Shown: positions 27,905-37,333, counted from the stretch's first letter. The stretch is DNA of 64,000 nt from Bradyrhizobium sp. (GCF_030646015.1 NZ_JAUSLT010000046.1:17065-81064); one strand, 5' to 3'. Program-made: numbers and translations. Notes: a model not told the origin generated them from the letters alone.

Positions 27905-30805
27905 CTAGCTCGCCGCCTCCAGCCGCTCTTCCGTCAACAGCCGCATCGCGGCATCCGCATCCATCGGCTCGCCGAACGCAAAGCCCTGGGCGTATTCGCA
28001 GCCCAATTGATAGAGTTCGACGGCGTCCGAGTCGGTCTCGGCGCCTTCCGCCACCACGTCCATGCCGAGGTCGTGCGCCAGCGCGATGATCGATTTCAGG
28101 ATCACCGGGCGGGTGCCGCGGCTGGTGGTGCGCACGAAGGACTGGTCGATCTTGATGGTGTCGAACGGGAAGCGCTGCAGATAGGCCAGCGAGGAATGGC
28201 CGGTGCCGAAATCGTCCAGCGACAGCCCGGTGCCGAGTTCGCGGATCCGGGTCAGCATCTGCGCGGCGTGCTCGGGATTTTCCATCACCAGCGATTCCGT
28301 CAGTTCTAGCTTCAGCGTGCCGCGGGCCACCGAGGAGCGCGACAGCACGGTGCGGATGTCGTGGATCAAATCGTGCCGCAGCAGCTGACGCGACGAGACG
28401 TTGACGCTGGCAAAGATCGGCTCGCGCGAGCGCATCGCGCGTTGCCAGATCGCCAGCTGCTTTGCCGTTTCGTCCAGCACGAACATGCCGAGATCGACGA
28501 TCAGGCCGATTTCCTCGGCGATCGAGATGAATTCCACCGGCGACATGCGTCCGAGTTTCGGGTGGTCCCAGCGCGCCAGCGCCTCGAAACCGGCGATCGA
28601 ACGATCTTCCAGCCGCACGATCGGCTGGTACAGAATGGTGATTTCCTTGCGCTCGATGGCGCGGCGCAATTCGCTTTCCAGCGTCAGCCGGTCGGTCTTG
28701 CGCGCGCGCATCGCCGGCTTGTAGACGTCGATGCGGTCGCCGCCGATCCGCTTGGAATGGTACATCGCGAGCTCGGCGTCCTTGATGATCTCTTCGGACA
28801 ATTGCGTCTGCGGATCGGACAGCGCGAGGCCAATCGAGGCGGTCAGGAAGATCTCGCGGTCGTTGAAGGCGATCGGGGCGCGGATGGTCTTGCGGATGGT
28901 CTCGGCGAAGGCGGTGATGCGCGCCGGGTCCTGCTCCGACATCAGGATCAGGCCGAACTGGTCGCCGGCGAGCCGCGCCAGCGTGTCCTGCGGCTTGAGG
29001 ATGCGGGTCAGCCGCCGCGCCAGCGTCAGCAGGATCGAATCGCCGACCGCGATCCCTACGGAATCGTTGACCTGCTTGAAGCGATCGAGGTCGATCACCA
29101 TCAGCGTCGGCCGCAGGTTCGGCATGGTCTTGGCGAAATTGGCGACCGCGCCGAGGCGGTCGATGAACAGCTTGCGGTTCGGCAAGCCCGTGAGATTGTC
29201 ATGCACGGAATCGTGCAGCATGCGCTCTTCGGCATTCTTCTGCTCGGTGACGTCGGTGAGCGTTCCGACCACGCGGGAAACCTCGCCGTCGGAGCCGACT
29301 ACCGGGCGCGCCTTGAGCGCAAACCACATGAAGTGGCCGTCCGGTGTGCGCAGCCTGAAATCCTGCACCAGCCGGCCGCGGCGCTGGTCCAGCACGCTGT
29401 CCAGTGCCGCGCGGAATCGGTCCTGGTCGAGCGGGTGCAGCACCTCGAGCCATTTCGCGGCGGGGCCTTCCAGCGTGCCGCGCTTGAGGCCGAGCAATTG
29501 CTCGGTTTCGGGGCTGGTAAACACCTTGTCGGCCGAGACGTCCCAGTCCCAGATCAGGTCGCCCGAGCCGGTCAGCGCCAGCGCCCGGCGCTCGACGTCG
29601 GAAACGACACCCGTGGTGGCGCCGCCGCCGGCAAAAGCGTGCTGCATCACGGTAAATCCGATCAGCATCACGATCAGCACGAGGCCGCCGAGCAAGGCAG
29701 GGCCGACGATGTCGTTGGTGACGGAGCCCGCCACCGTCATGCCGGCCGCAATCACCCACACCACGAGGAGGAACCAGGTCGGGATCAGCAGCACCGCGCG
29801 GTCGAACCCGTGGGTCGAGAGATAGACGATGAGGGCAAAACCCGCGAAGGCGATCAGCACCAGCGACATCCGCGCGATGCCGGAGGCCACGGCCGGATCG
29901 AACAGCGCCAGCGCCACCAGCGAGCCGAGAAAGGTCAGCCAGCCCACGGTGATGTGGGAATAGCGCACATGCCAGCGGCTGAGGTTGAGATAGGCGAACA
30001 GGAACACCAATAGCGTCGCCGCCAGGATCGCTTCGCCCGCCGCGCGCCAGACGCGCTCGGCGTTGTTCGACATGTCGAGCACCTTGCCCCAGAAGCCGAA
30101 ATCGACGCCGATATAGACCAGCACCGCCCATGCCAATGCGGCGGCGGCGGGGAACATGATGCTGCCCTTGACCACGAACAGGATGGTCAGCACCAGCGCC
30201 AGCAGGCCGGAAATGCCGATCACGATGCCCTGGTACAGGGTGAACGAATTGACCTTGTCCTTGTAGGCGTCCGGTTCCCACAAATAGAGCTGCGGCAATT
30301 TATCGGTGCGCAGCTCCGCGACGAAGGTGATGACGGCGCCGGGATCGAGCGTGATGCGGAAGATGTCCGCGGTCGCGCTCTCCTGTTTCTCGGGACGGTC
30401 GCCGGTCGACGGCGTGATGGTGGCGATGCGCGACAGTCCGAGATCGGGCCACAGCAACCCCGACGACACGATGCGATAATGCGGCGCGACGATCAGGCGG
30501 TCGAGCTGGTCGTCGGTGTTGTTGGCGAGCGCGAACACCACCCAGTTCTGGCCGCCTTCGCGGGCGCGGACTTCGATGCGGCGGACGATGCCGTCGGTGC
30601 CCGGCGCGGTGGAAACCTGGATGCGGTCGGCATCGCTGCGCTGATGACTGAGGATCGCGGTGAGATCGATTGCGGGCGCGTCACTGCGAACGCTGACCGC
30701 GTCGACAGCGCGCGCCGAAGGCGCGGCGGCAACAATCATGAGGCCCAGCGCGAGGGGCGCAAGGCACCTGATCAGACGCAATGTCAGTTCTCCGCAATCA
30801 GTCAC
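27905..30805 (-). CDS. 7TM sensor / PAS / degenerate GGDEF / EAL protein (probable c-di-GMP phosphodiesterase)
   Basis: A 966-residue membrane sensor. It has a signal peptide, a periplasmic beta-domain (about 35-200), seven membrane segments (about 205-390, 7TMR-DISM-like), a PAS domain (about 410-530), GGDEF (about 545-700) and EAL (about 715-960). The GGDEF signature reads AGDQF, so cyclase activity is probably lost. The EAL domain keeps EALAR (E741), the Asn of NVSSRQ, DDFGTG, KIDQSF and AEGAET, so it is probably an active phosphodiesterase. The frame starts at GTG 30805; a TTG at 30781 with GGAG 8 bases upstream places the signal peptide at the very N-terminus and may be the true start. 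Confidence 0.92.
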   Translation of the reverse strand: MTDCGELTLRLIRCLAPLALGLMIVAAAPSARAVDAVSVRSDAPAIDLTAILSHQRSDADRIQVSTAPGTDGIVRRIEVRAREGGQNWVVFALANNTDDQLDRLIVAPHYRIVSSGLLWPDLGLSRIATITPSTGDRPEKQESATADIFRITLDPGAVITFVAELRTDKLPQLYLWEPDAYKDKVNSFTLYQGIVIGISGLLALVLTILFVVKGSIMFPAAAALAWAVLVYIGVDFGFWGKVLDMSNNAERVWRAAGEAILAATLLVFLFAYLNLSRWHVRYSHITVGWLTFLGSLVALALFDPAVASGIARMSLVLIAFAGFALIVYLSTHGFDRAVLLIPTWFLLVVWVIAAGMTVAGSVTNDIVGPALLGGLVLIVMLIGFTVMQHAFAGGGATTGVVSDVERRALALTGSGDLIWDWDVSADKVFTSPETEQLLGLKRGTLEGPAAKWLEVLHPLDQDRFRAALDSVLDQRRGRLVQDFRLRTPDGHFMWFALKARPVVGSDGEVSRVVGTLTDVTEQKNAEERMLHDSVHDNLTGLPNRKLFIDRLGAVANFAKTMPNLRPTLMVIDLDRFKQVNDSVGIAVGDSILLTLARRLTRILKPQDTLARLAGDQFGLILMSEQDPARITAFAETIRKTIRAPIAFNDREIFLTASIGLALSDPQTQLSEEIIKDAELAMYHSKRIGGDRIDVYKPAMRARKTDRLTLESELRRAIERKEITILYQPIVRLEDRSIAGFEALARWDHPKLGRMSPVEFISIAEEIGLIVDLGMFVLDETAKQLAIWQRAMRSREPIFASVNVSSRQLLRHDLIHDIRTVLSRSSVARGTLKLELTESLVMENPEHAAQMLTRIRELGTGLSLDDFGTGHSSLAYLQRFPFDTIKIDQSFVRTTSRGTRPVILKSIIALAHDLGMDVVAEGAETDSDAVELYQLGCEYAQGFAFGEPMDADAAMRLLTEERLEAAS

Positions 30806-30900
30806 ATGTCCGGGCGAAGCTGGTCGACCGGCGTTGCGCGATAAATGACATGAAAGTGAGGGAAATCAAAGGGTTTCCGGCTGCGCATCGCGCAACAGCG

Positions 30901-31902
30901 TTAAACCGCCAACACAATTTTGCCAATATGTTCGCTGGTCTCCATGCGCCGATGGGCGTCGGCGGCCTTTTCCAGCGGGAATGTACTGTCCATGACGGGT
31001 TTGACCCTGCCGTCGCGCAACAGCGGCATCACCCTGGCCTCGATCGCGGCCACCATCGCCGCCTTGTCCGCATTGCTGCGGGGGCGCAGCGTCGAGCCGG
31101 TGTGAACCAGCCGCTTCACCATCACCTTGGAGAAGTTAACGGTGGCCTTGGGCGTCCCGCTCAGGAACGCGATCTGGACGATGCGGCCGTCGACCGCGGC
31201 GGCATCGTAGTTGCGGTCGATATAGTCGCCGCCGACCATGTCGAGAATGACATTGGCGCCGGCGCCATTGGTCGCCTTCTTCGTGGCCTCGACGAAGTCC
31301 TCGGTCTTGTAGTTGATGGCGAGGTCAGCGCCGAGTTTGGTGCAGGCATCGGCCTTGTCCTTCGATCCCACGGTGACGATCACCCTGGAGCCGAGCGCTT
31401 TTGCCAATTGGATCGCCATGGTGCCGATGCCGGACGAGCCGCCATGGATCAGCAAGGTCTCGCCGGGCTTCAACGCGCCACGCTCGAACACATTGTGCCA
31501 GACGGTCATCAGGGTTTCCGGGATGGCGCCGGCTTCCTGCATCGACAGAGCGGGCGGCACCGCCATCGCCTGGGCGTCCTGTGCGATGCAATATTGCGCG
31601 TAGCCGCCGCCGGCCACCAGCGACATTACCTTGTCGCCGAGCTTGTGCCTGACGGAGCCCGCGCCGAGCGCGACCACTTCGCCGGCAATTTCCAGACCGG
31701 GCAGGTCGCTGGCGCCGGGCGGCGGCGGATAGGCGCCGGAGCGCTGCGCGACGTCGGGGCGGTTGACGCCCGCGGCCTTTACCTTGACCAGGATTTCACC
31801 GGGACCCGGCACCGGGAGCGCGCGGGTCTCGGGCACCAGAACCTCGGGACCGCCGGGCTTGCTGATGCCGACGACGGTCATTTGCGCGGGCAGCTTTTCC
31901 AT
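30901..31902 (-). CDS. NAD(P)H quinone oxidoreductase, PIG3/zinc-independent MDR family
   Basis: A 333-residue medium-chain oxidoreductase. The GroES-like domain (about 1-130) lacks the catalytic zinc cysteines. The Rossmann part has IHGGSSGIGTMAIQLAKALG (about 146-165). The pattern PEVLVPETRALPVPGPGEILV and VNRPDVAQRSGAYPPPPGAS is typical of PIG3-type quinone reductases. The substrate is unknown. It is divergent from the small DUF1192 gene. Confidence 0.92.
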   Translation of the reverse strand: MEKLPAQMTVVGISKPGGPEVLVPETRALPVPGPGEILVKVKAAGVNRPDVAQRSGAYPPPPGASDLPGLEIAGEVVALGAGSVRHKLGDKVMSLVAGGGYAQYCIAQDAQAMAVPPALSMQEAGAIPETLMTVWHNVFERGALKPGETLLIHGGSSGIGTMAIQLAKALGSRVIVTVGSKDKADACTKLGADLAINYKTEDFVEATKKATNGAGANVILDMVGGDYIDRNYDAAAVDGRIVQIAFLSGTPKATVNFSKVMVKRLVHTGSTLRPRSNADKAAMVAAIEARVMPLLRDGRVKPVMDSTFPLEKAADAHRRMETSEHIGKIVLAV

Positions 31903-32006
31903 GGTGTTTCCTTGGGCCAGGATGGGAAATTCGAAGAGGCACCTGATTAGCCAGCCGCGCTCCGGCTGGCAACCGCCTCCCCAAAATGCTGAGCACGAGG
32001 TAACGC

Positions 32007-32198
32007 ATGGCTATCGAGGACGACGACAAGCCGAGAAAGAAAGTCACCCACGAGATCGGGCAGGACCTGTCGTTGCTGTCGGTCGAGGAGTTGGCCGAGC
32101 GCGTCGCGCTGATGACGTCGGAGATCGAGCGGCTGCAGACGGCGATGACCAAGAAGCGCGCGTCGAAGGATGCGGCGAACAGTTTTTTCAAGACGTAG
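32007..32198 (+). CDS. DUF1192 family small protein
   Basis: A 63-residue charged protein of the DUF1192 family, common in alphaproteobacteria. The core is LSVEELAERVALMTSEIERLQ followed by a basic tail, likely a short coiled coil. The function is unknown. It is transcribed divergently from the quinone oxidoreductase gene. Confidence 0.85.
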   Translation: MAIEDDDKPRKKVTHEIGQDLSLLSVEELAERVALMTSEIERLQTAMTKKRASKDAANSFFKT

Positions 32199-32220
32199 GA
32201 ACTGAGTTCGATCTCCCTCT

Positions 32221-32268
32221 CGTCGTCCCGGATCGGCGTTCGCTTGCGCTCACTTGTCCGGGACGACG
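32221..32268. repeat. Inverted repeat downstream of DUF1192
   Basis: CGTCGTCCCGG at 32221-32231 pairs exactly with CCGGGACGACG at 32258-32268, leaving a 26-base loop. It lies 22 bases after the DUF1192 stop codon. It could act as a transcript-end structure but has no T-run. It resembles half of the family D elements. Confidence 0.7.
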
Positions 32269-32354
32269 GATGAGAGGGCGGGGCGCAACGCATTCGGGGC
32301 GCAGGCCTCGGCCAATGGCCGACATGGCAAAGGAATCGTGAACAGAACCGCTCA

Positions 32355-32383
32355 TTTACGGTCCATTAAGCTTTCTCGATTAT
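32355..32383 (+). promoter_or_regulatory. Candidate sigma-70-type promoter of the small RNA
   Basis: TTTACG at 32355-32360 and GATTAT at 32378-32383 are separated by exactly 17 bases. A start at about 32389-32391 would place transcription just before the first hairpin of the small RNA. No ORF fits downstream before the terminator. Confidence 0.5.
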
Positions 32384-32389
32384 GACTCT

Positions 32390-32489
32390 GATTGTCCTTG
32401 TTTGGACACCGAGTGGCTCCTGTCCACTCTGTTTGACGCCTCCCTGTTATCAACTTCAAAAGCCGCCAGAAATGGCGGCTCTTTTTTTG
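32390..32489 (+). ncRNA. Candidate trans-acting small RNA, AbcR/alpha-r15-like
   Basis: A non-coding unit of about 100 nt with three stem-loops. Hairpin 1 pairs TGTCC (32393-32397) with GGACA (32404-32408). Hairpin 2 pairs GAGTGG (32411-32416) with CCACTC (32424-32429) and exposes CTCCTGT in its loop. Then comes an unpaired stretch with CCTCCCT (32439-32445). It ends in a perfect terminator hairpin plus T7. Two exposed pyrimidine motifs complementary to Shine-Dalgarno sequences, plus the terminator, match the layout of rhizobial AbcR/alpha-r15 RNAs, which repress ABC transporter mRNAs with Hfq. The family name is from memory of the layout and motifs, not a covariance search. Confidence 0.62.
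32461..32488 (+). terminator. Rho-independent terminator of the small RNA
   Basis: A perfect 7-bp stem AGCCGCC (32461-32467) / GGCGGCT (32474-32480) with a 6-base loop is followed by C and seven T residues. It is one of the clearest intrinsic terminators in the window. Confidence 0.85.
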
Positions 32490-32625
32490 GCGTCCGCGGT
32501 ACCTCACTGGAAACCATAAAAGCGCTTGCGGCTGGACTCTCGCCGGCCGGCGCGTAATGATTTGTTCATCATAAGCCGGCGCCCATTCAAGCCGGCGGCG
32601 TAAACAGTTGCGTGAGGCGTTAACC

Positions 32626-33147
32626 ATGTCCGACCGTTCGCAAAGCGAAACCGCTCTCGTCCAGTTCAGCGAGAGGCTCACCAACTCGGCGGCGTTTGGT
32701 ACCCTGTTCCGCGAAGGCATGGATCTGGTCGAGGAGACCGCCGCCTATCTCGACGGCGTCGGCCGCACCGAGGCGAAGGCGCTCGACCGCTCCGTCAGCC
32801 TGACTTACGCCACCGAAAGCATGCGGCTGACCACCCGCCTGATGCAGCTGGCGTCATGGCTGCTGTTGCACCGCGCGGTCAAGGAAGGCGAGATGACGCT
32901 GGGCCAGGCCAACCGCGAAAAGACCAAGGTCAAGCTCTCGGCCGCCGACCCCGGCCCGGACGACATCATCGAAAAGCTGCCGCTGCAATTGCAGGAGCTG
33001 ATCGCCCGATCGATGGCGCTGCAGACCAAGGTCCGCCGCCTCGATACCACGATCCATGCGCCGGCGGCCGAACGCGCCTCGATCGGCAATCCCCTGGTGC
33101 CGCAGCTCAATCGCCTGAAGGCGGCGTTCGAACGCCAGAGCGGCTGA
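32626..33147 (+). CDS. rcdA: DUF1465 / RcdA-like protein
   Basis: A 173-residue helical protein of the DUF1465 family. This family includes Caulobacter RcdA, an adaptor that helps ClpXP degrade the cell-cycle regulator CtrA. Seen here: SERLTNSAAFGTLFREGMDLVEE, YATESMRLTTRLMQLASWLL and AVKEGEM blocks typical of the family. The ATG at 32626 is preferred over a TTG at 32608. A bidirectional terminator lies 33 bases downstream. The symbol follows family membership; function in this organism is inferred. Confidence 0.82.
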   Translation: MSDRSQSETALVQFSERLTNSAAFGTLFREGMDLVEETAAYLDGVGRTEAKALDRSVSLTYATESMRLTTRLMQLASWLLLHRAVKEGEMTLGQANREKTKVKLSAADPGPDDIIEKLPLQLQELIARSMALQTKVRRLDTTIHAPAAERASIGNPLVPQLNRLKAAFERQSG

Positions 33148-33180
33148 CGCCGCGGCATCGACTGACCCTATTCCCAACGA

Positions 33181-33210
33181 AAAACGCCCCGGCGCGAGCC
33201 GGGGCGTTTT
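33181..33210. terminator. Bidirectional intrinsic terminator between rcdA and rpmE
   Basis: A perfect 13-bp stem (AAAACGCCCCGGC at 33181-33193, GCCGGGGCGTTTT at 33198-33210) with a GCGA tetraloop. A-run on one side and T-run on the other let it end transcription of both convergent genes. Confidence 0.85.
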
Positions 33211-33243
33211 GATGTCTGCATCAGGCGAGCGGCCTGAAAGCCC

Positions 33244-33471
33244 TCAATCCTTCTTGAGGAAGCCCGAAAACTTCTTCTGGAACCGGGACACGCGGCCGCC
33301 GCGATCGAGCATCTGCTGGGCGCCGCCGATCCAGGCCGGGTGCGACTTGGAGTCGATATCGAGGTTCAGCTTGTCGCCTTCCTTGCCCCAGGTGGACCTT
33401 GTCTGGTACTCGGTGCCATCGGTCATGACGACCGTAATCATATGATATTCCGGGTGAATTTCGGCTTTCAT
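33244..33471 (-). CDS. rpmE: 50S ribosomal protein L31 (zinc-free form)
   Basis: A 75-residue ribosomal protein of the large subunit. The family pattern [19 protein letters not shown] and the [21 protein letters not shown] tail are clear. It contains no cysteine at all, so it lacks the CxxC zinc site found in the zinc-binding L31 form. It is monocistronic and convergent with rcdA. Confidence 0.95.
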   Translation of the reverse strand: MKAEIHPEYHMITVVMTDGTEYQTRSTWGKEGDKLNLDIDSKSHPAWIGGAQQMLDRGGRVSRFQKKFSGFLKKD

Positions 33472-33674
33472 GGCAGATCCTTCGGCGCGCCGGCGCCTGT
33501 CTATCGATGGCTGTGGGGACGGATTTGGGCCGCTCTATAACGCAGCAAGGCCCCCAAAACAAGCCAAGTTCGGCCCCCGCCCCCCGGGGGATCCCGCATT
33601 AGTATGTTACCGGATTTGCCAGCGTCGGCGCCTGGGCCTATCTGGTGGCTGGCAAAGCGATTGGTCCGGATCTC

Positions 33675-35534
33675 ATGAGCGCAGTGGAACGGCTTGAAGA
33701 GCGGCGTGGCGAGACGCCGCCGCCGCGCGATCTGGCGCTCGCAGAGGCACCCTCCGTCGAGGCCGGACTGACGGAACTGCCGGCCAAAAGCAGCGCGAGG
33801 CTTCGCCCGCTGCTGGCGCTGATGCCCTATGTGGGGCGCTACCGCGGCCGCGCCATTCTGGCCTTCATCTCGCTCACCATTGCGGCGATCACGACCCTGC
33901 TGGTGCCGATCGCGGTGCGGCGGATGATCGACTTCGGGCTCTCGCCCGAAGGCATCGCCATGATCAATTCCTATTTCAGCGTCATGATCGCGCTGGTCGC
34001 GGTGCTGGCCGGGGCCAGTGCGGCGCGATTCTACCTGGTCATGACCATCGGCGAGCGCATCGTCGCCGATCTCAGGCGCGACGTGTTCGCGCATCTGATT
34101 TCGCTGTCGCCGGCCTTCTTCGATTCGGCGCGCTCGGGCGAACTGATCTCGCGGCTGACCGCCGACACCACGCAAATCAAGTCGGCGGTCGGCGCCTCGG
34201 TGTCGATCGCGCTGCGCAACCTGATGCTGTTCATCGGCGCTACCGCGATGATGGTGATCACCAGCCCCCGGTTGTCGGGCTTCGTGCTGCTGGCGATCCC
34301 GGTGATCGTGATTCCGCTGGTCGCGTTCGGGCGCTGGGTGCGGCGGCTGTCGCGCAACGCCCAGGATACGCTGGCGGAAGCCACATCCTATGCATCGGAA
34401 CTGATCGGCGCGATCAGGACCGTGCAGGCCTACACCAGCGAGGGGCTGGCCAATGCGCGGTTCGGCGGCGAGGTCGAACAGGCCTATGCCGCGGCGCGCA
34501 GTTCGACCCGGGCGCGGGCGGTTCTCACCGCGGTCATCATCTTCATCGTGTTCTCCAGCGTGGTGGCGATTCTCTGGGTCGGATCGAACGACGTGCTGAC
34601 CGGCTCGATCACGCCGGGCAGGCTCGGCCAGTTCGTGCTGTATGCGGCGTTCGCCGCCGCCGGCCTCGGCCAGCTCAGCGAGGTCTGGGGCGAGCTGTCG
34701 GCGGCGTCGGGCGCCTCGGAGCGGTTGTTCGAGATCCTCCGCGTCAAGTCGGCGATCGCAGTACCGGCGTCGCCGCGCGCGATGCCACAGCCGGCACGCG
34801 GCGACGTCGGTTTCGACAAGGTCAGCTTCGCCTATCCGACCCGGCCGGATGCGCTGGCGGTTGATGGCGTTTCGCTCACCGTGCGCGCCGGCGAGAAGGT
34901 TGCGATCGTCGGCCCGTCGGGCGCCGGCAAGAGCACGCTGTTTCATCTTCTGCTGCGTTTCTACGATCCGGCTTCCGGCGCGATCTCGTTCGACGGCGTG
35001 CCGGTCAGGGCGGCCGATCCGCGGGAGTTGCGCGCCCGCATCGCGCTGGTGCCGCAGGACTCCGTGGTGTTCGCAGCCTCCGCGCGCGACAACATCCGCT
35101 TCGGCCGGCCTGACGCGACGGATGCGGAAGTCGAGCACGCCGCGGACCTGGCCCATGCCAGCGAATTCATCCGCCGGCTGCCCGGCGGCTTCGAGGCGCA
35201 GCTCCGCGAGCGCGGCGTGACGCTGTCGGGCGGCCAGCGCCAGCGCATCGCCATCGCGCGCGCGATCCTGCGCGATGCGCCGCTGCTGTTGCTGGATGAG
35301 GCGACCTCGTCGCTCGATGCCGAGAGCGAGACCCTGGTGCAGACCGCGCTGGAAGAATTGATGCGCCACCGCACCACGCTCGTCATCGCGCACCGGCTGG
35401 CCACCGTACTGTCCTGCGACCGCATCATGGTGATGGACCAGGGCCGCATCGTCGAACAGGGCACCCACGCGGAGCTGGTCGCCGCGGGCGGGCTTTATGC
35501 GAGACTGGCAAGGTTGCAGTTCGAGGGGGTGTGA
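33675..35534 (+). CDS. ABC exporter, MsbA-like fused permease/ATPase
   Basis: A 619-residue half-transporter with six membrane segments (about 50-330) and a C-terminal ATPase. Walker [13 protein letters not shown]-loop LVPQDSVVF, signature LSGGQRQR, Walker [13 protein letters not shown] and the H-loop AHRLATV are intact. It should work as a homodimer, exporting lipid, peptide or drug. It resembles rhizobial exporters often annotated as lipid A exporter-like. The ATG at 33675 was chosen over an upstream alternative start at 33645. Confidence 0.92.
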   Translation: MSAVERLEERRGETPPPRDLALAEAPSVEAGLTELPAKSSARLRPLLALMPYVGRYRGRAILAFISLTIAAITTLLVPIAVRRMIDFGLSPEGIAMINSYFSVMIALVAVLAGASAARFYLVMTIGERIVADLRRDVFAHLISLSPAFFDSARSGELISRLTADTTQIKSAVGASVSIALRNLMLFIGATAMMVITSPRLSGFVLLAIPVIVIPLVAFGRWVRRLSRNAQDTLAEATSYASELIGAIRTVQAYTSEGLANARFGGEVEQAYAAARSSTRARAVLTAVIIFIVFSSVVAILWVGSNDVLTGSITPGRLGQFVLYAAFAAAGLGQLSEVWGELSAASGASERLFEILRVKSAIAVPASPRAMPQPARGDVGFDKVSFAYPTRPDALAVDGVSLTVRAGEKVAIVGPSGAGKSTLFHLLLRFYDPASGAISFDGVPVRAADPRELRARIALVPQDSVVFAASARDNIRFGRPDATDAEVEHAADLAHASEFIRRLPGGFEAQLRERGVTLSGGQRQRIAIARAILRDAPLLLLDEATSSLDAESETLVQTALEELMRHRTTLVIAHRLATVLSCDRIMVMDQGRIVEQGTHAELVAAGGLYARLARLQFEGV

Positions 35535-35544
35535 GGTTTCTTTC

Positions 35545-35691
35545 TTCCCCTCTCCCCTTGTGGGAGAGGGTGGACGCGATGCGCAGCATCGCGGACGGGT
35601 GAGGGGTTGGCTCAACGGGTAGTCTGCTTGGGGATAGAGACCCCTCATCCGGCGCTTCGCGCCACCTTCTCCCACAAGGGGAGAAGGGAAG
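35545..35691. repeat. Intergenic palindromic repeat, family B, copy 2
   Basis: Between the converging exporter and acetyltransferase genes. Arms CCCTCTCCCCTTGTGGGAG and CTCCCACAAGGGGAGAAGGG, with inner GGTGAGGGG and CCCCTCATCC, make one long hairpin. It is closest to copy 3 at 45.3 kb. Confidence 0.85.
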
Positions 35692-35698
35692 AAGAACG

Positions 35699-36148
35699 CT
35701 ACGGCTTCCACGCCATCTTCAGCACCAGTCGCTTCGACCCCGGGTTCACATCCTCTCCCGCATGGACAAATCCGTTGCGCTCGTAGAAGCGGATGGCCCT
35801 GTTGTTGTCGGCGTTGACCTTCAACGTGACGCCATCGGGGGACAAGCGCTTGGCTTCATCGACCAGCATGGTGGCAAGCTTTGATCCCCAGTGGTCGGGC
35901 GCGACCACCAACTGATCGAGATAGCCCGAAGCATCGATGGTGACGAAGCCAACCAATGCGCCGGCCTGTTCGGCAACAACGATCGCTGCGTTGGGCACCA
36001 GTTCGTTGCGCCAGCGTTCGCGCCACCAGTCCACGCGGGCGTCGAAATCGATCGAGGGATAGGCGAGCCGCCAGGTCTCGAGCCACAGCGCGATCGTGGC
36101 GTCCTCGTCGTCGGCGCGATACGGGCGAAGCTGAAACTTTTCTGCCAC
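35699..36148 (-). CDS. GNAT family N-acetyltransferase
   Basis: A 149-residue acetyl-CoA-dependent acetyltransferase. The acetyl-CoA-binding region includes LDQLVVAPDHWGSKLATMLVD, where the usual Q/RxxGxG/A pattern is WGSKLA, and the C-terminal N-x-A-I-R-F-Y-E-R-N-GF motif is clear. The substrate is unknown. It starts with GTG at 36148, overlapping the stop codon of the MotB-like gene by one base (TAGTG), so translation may be coupled. Confidence 0.88.
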   Translation of the reverse strand: MAEKFQLRPYRADDEDATIALWLETWRLAYPSIDFDARVDWWRERWRNELVPNAAIVVAEQAGALVGFVTIDASGYLDQLVVAPDHWGSKLATMLVDEAKRLSPDGVTLKVNADNNRAIRFYERNGFVHAGEDVNPGSKRLVLKMAWKP

Positions 36149-37179
36149 TACCGTTCCGTCAGCTTCAGCTCGATGCGACGGTTGCGCTTGTAGGCTTCTT
36201 CGGTCGTCGCGGTGTCGAGCGGCTGGAATTCGGCGAAGCCTGCCGCCACCAGCCGCTGCGCCGGCACGCCGAGCGAGACCAGATACTGCACCACCGAGAT
36301 CGCGCGCGCCGACGACAATTCCCAGTTCGATTTGAACACCGGGCTGTTCAGAATCGGCCGCACGTCGGTATGGCCGTCGACCCGCAGCACCCAGGCGATC
36401 TCGGCGGGAATCTGCTTGTCCAGCTCGGTCAGCGCGCTCGCCAGTTTGTCCAGCTCGGCGCGGCCTTCGGGCAGCAGCAAGGCCTGGCCGGTGTCGAAGA
36501 ACACTTCGGACTGGAACACAAAACGGTCGCCAACGATGCGGATGTCCGGCCGGTTGCCGAGAATGGCGCGCAGGCGGCCGAAGAATTCCGAACGGTAGCG
36601 CGACAGTTCCTGCACCCGCTGCGCCAGCGCCACGTTCAGCCGCTGTCCGAGATCGGCGATCCGCCCTTGCGATTCCCTGTCGCGCTTCTCCGATACCTCG
36701 AGCGCTTCCTCCAGCGCCGCCAGCTGGCGGCGCAGCGCGCTGATCTGCTGGTTCAGGACCTCGATCTGCGCCAGCGCCCGCGAGGTCACCTGTTTTTCGG
36801 AATCCAGCGCCTTGTTGAGTTCGCTGGCGCGGCCGGCGGCGTCGCTGCCGGCGCCGGCAAGCCCGTCATAGAGGCCCTTGACCCGGTCGCGCTCGGCTTC
36901 CGCCGAGGACAGTCCCGCACGCAGCTGCGACAGCTGGTCGTCGAGATTGAGCTTGCCGAGCTTTTCCAGCGACAGCATTTCGCTGAGCTGCGCCAGCTTG
37001 GCGTTGAGCTGCTCCAGCGCCTTGTCCTTGCCGGTGACTTCCTGCGACAGGAAGAACTGCACCACCAGGAACACCGACAGCAGGAACACGATCGAGAGCA
37101 CCAGCGTCGACAGCGCATCGACGAAGCCCGGCCAGTAGTTGAATCCGGAATCGTTGCGGCGGGTACGGGCGAGGGCCAT
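36148..37179 (-). CDS. MotB/OmpA-like peptidoglycan-binding membrane protein
   Basis: A 343-residue inner-membrane protein with one N-terminal membrane segment preceded by a conserved Asp (YWPGFVDALSTLVLSIVFLL), a long coiled coil (about 50-180) and a C-terminal OmpA-type peptidoglycan-binding domain (VDGHTDVRPI; LSSARAISVVQYL; RNRRIELKL). It should pair with the adjacent MotA/ExbB-like protein as a proton-driven stator-like complex. No flagellar gene is nearby, so a flagellar role is not indicated. The ATG at 37179 was chosen; the frame upstream falls into a repeat element. Confidence 0.9.
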   Translation of the reverse strand: MALARTRRNDSGFNYWPGFVDALSTLVLSIVFLLSVFLVVQFFLSQEVTGKDKALEQLNAKLAQLSEMLSLEKLGKLNLDDQLSQLRAGLSSAEAERDRVKGLYDGLAGAGSDAAGRASELNKALDSEKQVTSRALAQIEVLNQQISALRRQLAALEEALEVSEKRDRESQGRIADLGQRLNVALAQRVQELSRYRSEFFGRLRAILGNRPDIRIVGDRFVFQSEVFFDTGQALLLPEGRAELDKLASALTELDKQIPAEIAWVLRVDGHTDVRPILNSPVFKSNWELSSARAISVVQYLVSLGVPAQRLVAAGFAEFQPLDTATTEEAYKRNRRIELKLTER

Positions 37180-37193
37180 CAGAAGTCTCCAAT

Positions 37194-37323
37194 CTCGTGT
37201 CCCGGACGCGGTGCAGCGCTCTTCGCGCTGCTCCGCACAGCCGGGACCCATAACAACATCCGACGAAGCATGGGCCCCGGCTCAGCAGCGCATCATTGCA
37301 TGCTGCGCTGCGTCCGGGGCACG
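37194..37323. repeat. Intergenic repeat, family A, copy 2
   Basis: About 130 bases from CTCGTGTCCCGGACGCGG to CTGCGTCCGGGGCACG. It lies inside the MotA/MotB-like gene pair, filling almost the whole gap between the upstream gene stop (37334) and the downstream start (37179). Confidence 0.85.
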
Positions 37324-37333
37324 TCACTCCCAG

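Noticed and set aside
33501..35711. A 736-residue open frame on the minus strand
   Set aside because: It is antisense to the ABC exporter with all Walker motifs intact on the plus strand; its translation is Arg/His/Asp-rich and matches no family.
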